NCBI GenBank assembly: GCA_020428265.1
Contig: JAGQND010000043.1
Span: forward strand, 1-6,739
From: Candidatus Saccharimonadota bacterium
GTDB taxonomy: Bacteria > Patescibacteriota > Saccharimonadia > Saccharimonadales > Saccharimonadaceae
Direction: 5' to 3'
Length of the DNA stretch: 6,739 nt
The translations under genes and the position numbers were made by a program. Shown one piece after another: positions 1 through 4,960 of this stretch. Under the pieces are notes generated by a model, which did no database searches, had not been told where the DNA came from, and saw only the letters and a program-made list of their open reading frames with translations. Each line of letters starts with the position of its first letter. Within the stretch, counting starts at the first letter, position 1.

Positions 1-102
1 GATACACAAAATGACCCACATAAAAGGGAAGAAGAGGTAACTAAGCTTCAAATTGACTACCTAAGAAAGAGATATAACAAAGAATTAGGTACTTCAAATT
101 AA
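1..102 (+). CDS. C-terminal end of an unidentified upstream protein (partial)
   Basis: A frame open from the first base runs 33 codons to a TAA at 100-102. The peptide is strongly charged and looks helical, with a KREEEVTKLQIDYLRKRY stretch and a short GTSN end, which is typical of a helical C-terminal tail. The start and most of the protein lie outside the window, so no function can be assigned. It is 22 bp upstream of the ATPase gene on the same strand, so the two are probably co-transcribed. The short length means chance openness cannot be fully excluded, but the composition and tight spacing favour a real gene end. Confidence 0.55.
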   Translation, partial: DTQNDPHKREEEVTKLQIDYLRKRYNKELGTSN

Positions 103-124
103 CTGCTTGAGTTAAAATAGAATT

Positions 125-3076
125 ATGGCGGGTGTCTTTATATCTATCTTCTTGATTGTCTGCGTGGGAGCGGCCGTAGTTATTATTGTTTTCTTGCAGT
201 ATAGAAAGACTCTTCAGGAAGCTAAGAATTATGAGCGTGGCCTTAAAATGGTTCCTTTGTTTATACATTTGCCACCACAGAGTGAAGATATTGAAAAGGG
301 TGGTCGTGACGAGCGTGATATTACAGATGAGATAATATCTGAAGCGCAAGTGATGTATAACATAATTTCTAGTACTGCTACCAAAGGTTTTAAGAATAAG
401 ATTTATGGTCAGAGGCATATATCGTTTGAAATAGTTGCTAAGGGCGGTTTGGTGCACTACTATGTCGTGGTTCCTATGGTGCTACTAGATGTAGTTAAGC
501 AGGCTGTCGCTGCAGCATATCCGTCTGCGCGTCTTGAAGAGGTCGTTAAATACAATATGTTTAGTGAAGCCGGCAAGATGAGCGGGGTGATTGGTGGCGA
601 GTTTACTTTGAAGAAGAAGTTTATATACCCTATAGCAACATATCAAGAATCTAAGAGAGATGCGTCTAGGGCTATATTGAATGCTCTGTCTGCAGCTTCT
701 CGCGATGATGGTGTAGCTATACAGTTTTTGATGCGCCCGGCGAATGAAGGTTGGGTCAGGACTTCTGTGGGGACAGCTAAGAAAATAAAAACAGATAGGC
801 TAAGTGGTAAAACTGGTAACGGCGGGCTTGGTCTTGGTGTAGGGGCGTCTAAGGGTATGGCTGAATTGCTCTGGAAGCCGCCAGAAGCAGGCGATAAAAC
901 GAATCCGGAGGAGAGGCAACTTACATCTCTAGAGGAAGAGTCTATAAAGAGTATTGAGGAGAAGACTAGATATCCTGGGTATGAGGTTTTGATAAGGGTT
1001 GTAGTATCTTCTAACACTACTGCTCATTCACAGGGACTGCTGAAAAACATAGTTGCTGCATTTGCACTTTTTGATTCTCCAAGTAATAACGGGTTCAAAT
1101 TTAACCCTTCTAGGGATATAGACGAGCTCGTTACTTCGTTTATATTTAGGTTTTTCCCTCAGACCGCCAAACACACTATTTTAAATAGTGTTGAGATGGC
1201 AACAGTATTTCATTTGCCTACGCAGACTAGTATACCTACGTCTAAGGTTACGCGTCAGATGTCAAAGCAGGTCGATGGTCCTACGGATTTGATGAGCAGC
1301 GGTATATTACTGGGTGTAAATGAATTTAGGGGTGTTAAGAAAGAAATTCGACTATCTGACAACGACAGGCGTCGACATACGTATATAATTGGTCAGACTG
1401 GTGTTGGTAAGTCGGGCTTCTTGTCTAACTTGGCATACCAGGATATGCACGATGGGCGTGGCTTTGCGTTTATCGACCCGCACGGTGACGTGGTAGAGAG
1501 TCTGCTGGCTAATGTTCCCAAGGATAGGGTAGAAGATGTTATATACTTTAACCCTGGTGATTTAGATAATCCTATAGGTCTAAATCTTTTTGAGTGGGAG
1601 ACGGAAGATCAAAAGGACTTCTTGGTTCAAGAGGCTATAAATATGCTATACAGCCTGTACGACCCTGGCCATACGGGTATTGTTGGTCCTCGTCTTGAGC
1701 ATATTTTCCGTAACTGTGCGCTTTTGCTGATGGCCGACCCTGCTGGCGGTACATTTATAGACATACCAAAATTACTCGTAGATGATGCATTTATGAAAGC
1801 TAAGCTTAAGTATGTAACAGATAGAAACGTGCTGGATTTTTGGACTAAGGAGTATCCGGCATCTCAGAAGTCTAATGAGTCTGGAGAAGTTACTAGCTGG
1901 GTAGTGAGTAAATTCGGTCCATTTATGTCCAACACTATGATGCGTAATATTATGGGGCAGACAAAAAGTGGCTTTAATATACGTGACATCATGGATAATA
2001 AGAAAATTCTACTAGTAAACCTTTCTAAGGGTAAGATGGGTGAGCTGAACTCTAAGCTTATAGGTATGATTTTTGTGATGAAGTTTCAGGTTGCGGCTAT
2101 GGCTCGAGCTGATATGGCCGAAGAAAAACGTGAAGATTTCTGCCTGTTTGTGGACGAGTTTCAGAACTTTGCGACGGATAGCTTTGAGTCTATACTTTCT
2201 GAGGCTCGTAAGTATCGCTTGAATTTGGTACTTGGTAACCAGTTTATGACGCAGCTAACAGATAAGATTAGGGAAGCTATCATAGGTAACGTGGGTACTG
2301 TCATTAGTGGTCGTATAGGTGTTACGGATGCAGAGTTGATGGTTAAAAAGTATCAGCCTGTTTTTGATGCCGAGGACCTAACGAAGCTACCAAACTTTCA
2401 GTCTATTGCTTCTGTGATGATAAATAACGTTCCGTCGGCACCATTTAGTATGACTCTTCTTGCGCCTATGGCTAAAGATAATGCTCAGTTGGCTGATGCC
2501 ATGAAGCGCCTATCTGCTGCCAAGTACGGATTTAGTCGTGCGGCTATAGAGAAAGAGATATTCGCTAGGCTTGAACCGCCGAAACCTCAGGGTGTATCGA
2601 GTGGTGGACCTGCGGGTGGTCCGCGCACTATGCAACGAGGCGCACCTCAGGCGGCTGCGCCATCTAAGCCTGCATCCTTCCTGGATGAGTGGCTATCTAA
2701 GAGACAGAAGTTGGCTACTCAGCCCGCTGTGACACCTTCTTCTAGGCCTACTATGCCAGTTCAGTCACCTGCGCCTTCCCCGATGATACAAAGTGCTCCA
2801 GCGCCTACGCCTACTCCTGCGCCTATTTCGACACCCCCTCCAGCTGCATTGCAGCCTGTGACGATGCCTAGTATTGTTAATCCAGTACCGGTGGCGCAGC
2901 CGGCTATGCCCCAGCCTCAGAGTCCGGCCGTTGCTGTGCCGGCTATTAGCACACCTGTAGTGAACGTACCTGCACCTAGTAGCCAGAGTACACCTGCCGT
3001 GGCGGCGGAAGGTGTTATGCCGAAAGTTATAGATGACACTCCTCAATCTGGGGAAGTTAGAGTTAAGCTCAGGTAG
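125..3076 (+). CDS. Membrane-anchored VirD4/TraG-like (HerA/FtsK-clan) secretion-type ATPase
   Basis: A 983-residue P-loop motor of the type IV secretion coupling/conjugation ATPase class, expected to energise DNA or protein transfer at the inner face of the membrane. Residues 3-24 form one hydrophobic anchor. Residues 40 to about 415 are a long N-terminal domain of the kind seen in CPR 'type IV secretion DNA-binding' proteins. The motor core shows Walker A GQTGVGKS (423-430), the strand motif FIDPHGD (449-455), Walker B LFVDEFQNFAT (D677, E678) and a sensor-like LVLGNQF with Q706 just after SEARKYRLN. Residues 818-961 are Pro/Ala/Ser/Thr rich with an embedded SFLDEWLSKRQKL. The first ATG starts directly at the membrane segment and no good Shine-Dalgarno precedes it. 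The gene ends 2 bp from a convergent gene. Arginine is often coded by AGG/AGA, unlike gyrB. A VirB4-type role is less likely, given the DEFQ/SEARKYRL coupling-protein style and absence of other VirB genes. The class is confident; the substrate is unknown. Confidence 0.88.
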   Translation: MAGVFISIFLIVCVGAAVVIIVFLQYRKTLQEAKNYERGLKMVPLFIHLPPQSEDIEKGGRDERDITDEIISEAQVMYNIISSTATKGFKNKIYGQRHISFEIVAKGGLVHYYVVVPMVLLDVVKQAVAAAYPSARLEEVVKYNMFSEAGKMSGVIGGEFTLKKKFIYPIATYQESKRDASRAILNALSAASRDDGVAIQFLMRPANEGWVRTSVGTAKKIKTDRLSGKTGNGGLGLGVGASKGMAELLWKPPEAGDKTNPEERQLTSLEEESIKSIEEKTRYPGYEVLIRVVVSSNTTAHSQGLLKNIVAAFALFDSPSNNGFKFNPSRDIDELVTSFIFRFFPQTAKHTILNSVEMATVFHLPTQTSIPTSKVTRQMSKQVDGPTDLMSSGILLGVNEFRGVKKEIRLSDNDRRRHTYIIGQTGVGKSGFLSNLAYQDMHDGRGFAFIDPHGDVVESLLANVPKDRVEDVIYFNPGDLDNPIGLNLFEWETEDQKDFLVQEAINMLYSLYDPGHTGIVGPRLEHIFRNCALLLMADPAGGTFIDIPKLLVDDAFMKAKLKYVTDRNVLDFWTKEYPASQKSNESGEVTSWVVSKFGPFMSNTMMRNIMGQTKSGFNIRDIMDNKKILLVNLSKGKMGELNSKLIGMIFVMKFQVAAMARADMAEEKREDFCLFVDEFQNFATDSFESILSEARKYRLNLVLGNQFMTQLTDKIREAIIGNVGTVISGRIGVTDAELMVKKYQPVFDAEDLTKLPNFQSIASVMINNVPSAPFSMTLLAPMAKDNAQLADAMKRLSAAKYGFSRAAIEKEIFARLEPPKPQGVSSGGPAGGPRTMQRGAPQAAAPSKPASFLDEWLSKRQKLATQPAVTPSSRPTMPVQSPAPSPMIQSAPAPTPTPAPISTPPPAALQPVTMPSIVNPVPVAQPAMPQPQSPAVAVPAISTPVVNVPAPSSQSTPAVAAEGVMPKVIDDTPQSGEVRVKLR
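1391..1414 (+). other. Walker A (P-loop) of the VirD4/TraG-like ATPase
   Basis: Encodes GQTGVGKS, residues 423-430, matching GxxxxGK[ST]. K429 and S430 would bind the nucleotide phosphates and Mg2+. The downstream partner Walker B acidic pair is D677-E678 (codons at 2153-2158), so the intact motor predicts an active ATPase. Confidence 0.93.
2576..3007 (+). repeat. Pro/Ala/Ser/Thr-rich low-complexity tail of the ATPase
   Basis: Residues about 818-961 are dominated by P, A, S, T, Q and V with many P-A, P-T-P and P-S-P steps, so the tail is predicted to be disordered. It is not an exact tandem repeat. One ordered-looking island, SFLDEWLSKRQKLA (about 851-864), interrupts it and could be an amphipathic helix used for docking. 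The last 22 residues return to mixed, charged composition ending in VRVKLR. The high-GC degenerate codons here create long open frames on the other strand that are not genes. Confidence 0.8.
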
Positions 3077-3078
3077 GC

Positions 3079-3651
3079 TTATTGTTCGCGTTTAAAGAGT
3101 TTGACTAGTTGGTCATACGTAAGACCTACTACCCATCCGGCTATAAAAGCTCCGGCTGTTTCAAACCCAGATAGGGGATATCCGTAATGTTTGGATACGA
3201 AATACAGTATAGTTATCGATAAAAATGCCGCTATGCTGCCGCTTAGCATGGAGTTTGGCCTTGCTATTGTGCTACCTATAACATCCGCTGACTTCTCTAT
3301 TGGCTTCAAGTGTATAAAGCGGCTAACCAATCGTTCAGCTCCAGTCATCTCTGTTTCTGCGTATTTCATTTGAGATTTAAAACTATCGTTTAGCTGTTTT
3401 TTTGTTATGGGACCTCTACGCTTTTCTGCAGGGGATTGAGGTTGTTCTGTTTTTGCTTGATTTTTGTCGGCTAATTCTCGCGCTCTAGCTAAGACCTCAC
3501 GTTCAGATATATTGTGATTGCGCTGTTCTTTCTCTGCCTTTTCTATGGTTTCTCGTATAGCTTCGTTGCGTTCATGGGCAATAGCACCGAATTGCTCGAT
3601 GTTTTTCAAGGATTCGTGCGACTTTATGGTGTGTTTTTCGTTGCTAGCCAT
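3079..3651 (-). CDS. Hypothetical protein: charged helical N-terminus plus two C-terminal membrane segments
   Basis: A 190-residue protein I cannot assign to a named family. Residues 1-75 are highly charged and helix-prone, with E/K/R-rich stretches at about 26-65 that could form a coiled coil. A short Pro-containing linker with EKRRGP follows (77-81). Residues 82-130 are a basic, possibly amphipathic region. Two membrane segments follow, at about 135-153 (LSGSIAAFLSITILYFVSK) and 162-178 (GFETAGAFIAGWVVGLTY), separated by a tight HYGYPLS turn and ended by a basic KLFKREQ tail. The predicted topology is a helical hairpin with both ends cytoplasmic. The start ATG follows an in-frame TAG by one codon and lies 6 bp after the upstream gene's stop, so it is the second gene of a two-gene unit and probably translationally linked. 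No Shine-Dalgarno is evident. The similar-looking families I recall are in Saccharibacteria, but a search is needed. Confidence 0.85.
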   Translation of the reverse strand: MASNEKHTIKSHESLKNIEQFGAIAHERNEAIRETIEKAEKEQRNHNISEREVLARARELADKNQAKTEQPQSPAEKRRGPITKKQLNDSFKSQMKYAETEMTGAERLVSRFIHLKPIEKSADVIGSTIARPNSMLSGSIAAFLSITILYFVSKHYGYPLSGFETAGAFIAGWVVGLTYDQLVKLFKREQ

Positions 3652-3657
3652 ATTCTA

Positions 3658-4824
3658 TTAGATTACCCCGTTGTTAAAACTATGTCGTATAATCCTAAGC
3701 TCTTTTTTCATCTGACTGGTCCTAATGGCAAAGAATAGTACTACTAAGGCCACGACAGATATGAATATTATATTTCCAGTTGATCCAAGTAGCGGCAGGC
3801 TGTTCAAAAATCCTTCTATTCCTTTTGCCATAGGGCAGTTTATCTTAGTTTCGTGGGAATTTCCAAAGACAGCTAGTATTTTGCAGTCATAAGATTCTGG
3901 GTTGCTTGATCCTTGTCCTGTTTCAGGGAAAGAGTCTAGCATTTGAACTATAAATACTCTATCTTGCTGCGAACCGGGCTTGAGCTGTGTACTTGGCCAG
4001 CTTATTGTCTTGGTGGTTGGATTGTAGTCTGCGCCTCCGGCGTCTACAAGGCTTGCATACTCTAATATGTCGGCTATTCTTAATTCGTAACCGCCAGATG
4101 TTGATATAGGCTGTGGGTTTGAGAGTGTCAATGTGTATTGGATTTTATCTAGTGGGTTTGCTTTTACGGATTCGGATGGCGCACCTTGAGTTATGTTTCT
4201 AGCAGATATGGTTTTGATTGCGTTAGAGTCTGCTTTGGCTGCAGGTTTAAAGGTTGCTGGTATTCCGTGGGTGACGAGGCTACCGTTGGATTGAAGTATG
4301 CCAAACCAACCTAGGCTTGCAGATTGTCCCACCCAGCCCTTGAATGATTGGTGCGCGCCATCAAGCTCAGTAAGTTTACTGAAAAACCTAACATCCATAC
4401 CACCGGTACTTTTTTGGTATGACATGCTAATTTCTTTGTCAGAGGCCATAAGTTGACCAAAGCGACTCATCATATACATGTCACTGGTTGCTCTAATAGT
4501 GGTTTTACGGGTATTGGCTACTTCGTCACGGCTAACACCTACGGTACTTAGTATGTCCTTTAGGTCGTCTTCATTGTGATCGTAGCGCACTAAAAAGTCG
4601 TCAAGATCGCTTACTCCACCCCTGATAATATCTTGCTCACTGGATGCATTTACAGACTCGACTGGAGAGAAAACGGCTAATGATTGCATGACGAACGTTA
4701 GTACTATAAATAATGCTGTTAACCTTCTGGTGACATCTTCGTTCTTGAGACGTCTAGCGTAGAACCCAATTTCACTGATGAGTGATGGGCTGTATGGGAG
4801 ATTAGATACTAGCTTTCGAAACAT
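3658..4824 (-). CDS. Exported, membrane-anchored surface protein with DUF11-like domain
   Basis: A 388-residue envelope protein of unknown function. A basic 35-residue N-terminus precedes a hydrophobic segment (36-54). V58-N-A60 before SSEQD fits a signal peptidase I site, though an uncleaved anchor is equally possible. Residues 61-120 include DIIRGGVSDLDDFLVRYDHN, a pattern I recall from Saccharibacteria cell-surface proteins. Residues 125-190 contain the aromatic/glycine-rich FKGWVGQSASLGWFGIL. Residues about 208-297 resemble a DUF11-type beta-sandwich (DKIQYTLTLSNP, then an ISWP strand and a LKPGSQQDRVFIVQM edge). C314 and C330 are the only cysteines and could pair outside the cell. A second membrane helix (351-368) and a basic tail end the protein. 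The expected topology is an extracellular body held by one or two helices. An in-frame TAG lies just upstream of the ATG, fixing the start. It is the first gene of a minus-strand pair and divergent from gyrB. Confidence 0.88.
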   Translation of the reverse strand: MFRKLVSNLPYSPSLISEIGFYARRLKNEDVTRRLTALFIVLTFVMQSLAVFSPVESVNASSEQDIIRGGVSDLDDFLVRYDHNEDDLKDILSTVGVSRDEVANTRKTTIRATSDMYMMSRFGQLMASDKEISMSYQKSTGGMDVRFFSKLTELDGAHQSFKGWVGQSASLGWFGILQSNGSLVTHGIPATFKPAAKADSNAIKTISARNITQGAPSESVKANPLDKIQYTLTLSNPQPISTSGGYELRIADILEYASLVDAGGADYNPTTKTISWPSTQLKPGSQQDRVFIVQMLDSFPETGQGSSNPESYDCKILAVFGNSHETKINCPMAKGIEGFLNSLPLLGSTGNIIFISVVALVVLFFAIRTSQMKKELRIIRHSFNNGVI

Positions 4825-4848
4825 TGTTTTTATCTATAATTGACCTCT

Positions 4849-4877
4849 TATATACATTAGCATAATAAATGTGTTCA
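4849..4877 (-). promoter_or_regulatory. Possible promoter for the minus-strand surface-protein pair
   Basis: On the minus strand a TGAACA (4877-4872, 4 of 6 matches to TTGACA) is followed after 17 bp by TATATA (4854-4849). This would give a leader of roughly 18 nt before the ATG at 4824. AT-rich sequence offers other -10-like words nearby (for example TATTAT at 4867-4862), so the exact position is uncertain. That some promoter lies here follows from the divergent arrangement. Confidence 0.35.
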
Positions 4878-4880
4878 GTC

Positions 4881-4890
4881 CAATATATTG
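4881..4890. promoter_or_regulatory. 10-bp perfect palindrome overlapping the gyrB -35
   Basis: CAATATATTG is its own reverse complement, and its last three bases form the first half of the TTGAGA -35 element. It sits between the two divergent transcription units, so a dimeric regulator bound here could affect both. The AT-rich content makes chance occurrence reasonable. Confidence 0.3.
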
Positions 4891-4916
4891 AGATGATTAC
4901 GATGTTGGGGTATAAT
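4888..4916 (+). promoter_or_regulatory. Sigma70-type promoter of gyrB
   Basis: TTGAGA (4888-4893, 5 of 6 consensus) and a perfect TATAAT (4911-4916) are separated by the optimal 17 bp. A start site near 4922-4924 would give a leader of about 38 nt carrying the ribosome binding site. The short GGGG just before the -10 makes the spacer locally GC rich. This is the strongest promoter match in the intergenic regions and supports separate transcription of gyrB. Confidence 0.82.
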
Positions 4917-4951
4917 TAGAGAAAAGTAATTATCGGCTGAACATCTGCAGT

Positions 4952-4958
4952 GAGGGAG
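4952..4958 (+). promoter_or_regulatory. Ribosome binding site of gyrB
   Basis: GAGGGAG lies just before the ATG at 4961, with the GAGG core ending 5 nt from the start codon. It decides this start. The other two complete gene starts with visible upstream sequence (125 and 3651) lack a comparable purine-rich site. Confidence 0.75.
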
Positions 4959-4960
4959 TA

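Larger units (their letters stand above)
4872..4943. repeat. Imperfect inverted repeat flanking the gyrB promoter
   Basis: TGTTCAGTC at 4872-4880 faces GGCTGAACA at 4935-4943. The outer seven bases pair perfectly, followed by one G-T step and one more pair. The arms bracket the -35 and -10 of the gyrB promoter, with the centre near 4907. A role as a regulator-binding pair is possible. Arms this short separated by about 54 bp can occur by chance. Confidence 0.35.

Noticed and set aside
41..457. Open minus-strand frame of 138 codons at the left edge
   Set aside because: It lies across the end of the upstream gene and the well-supported ATPase start, with no ribosome binding site and no recognisable protein features.
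643..1017. Open minus-strand frame of 124 codons
   Set aside because: It is fully antisense to the ATPase N-terminal domain, and the sense frame is clearly coding.
2576..3007. TonB-like or cell-wall-spanning reading of the proline-rich region
   Set aside because: The region is C-terminal to a cytoplasmic motor with no later membrane segment, so it should be cytoplasmic.
2765..3046. Open minus-strand frame encoding an Arg/His-rich 93-residue peptide
   Set aside because: It is antisense to the proline-rich tail. The composition is what the reverse complement of Pro/Ala/Thr/Gln codons gives, and it has no start context.
125..3076. Evidence for an integrated conjugative element
   Set aside because: One coupling-type ATPase is not enough. 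No relaxase, integrase, transposase, att-like repeats or tRNA are seen, and the neighbour is a housekeeping gene.
3064..3081. TAAGC/GCTTA hairpin as a bidirectional terminator
   Set aside because: The stem is only five pairs with an 8-base loop and no T-run on either side, so it does not meet the intrinsic terminator pattern.
3191..3738. Two short plus-strand open frames (3191-3373 and 3514-3738)
   Set aside because: They are antisense to the minus-strand membrane protein genes. Their hydrophobic look mirrors charged codons on the coding strand.
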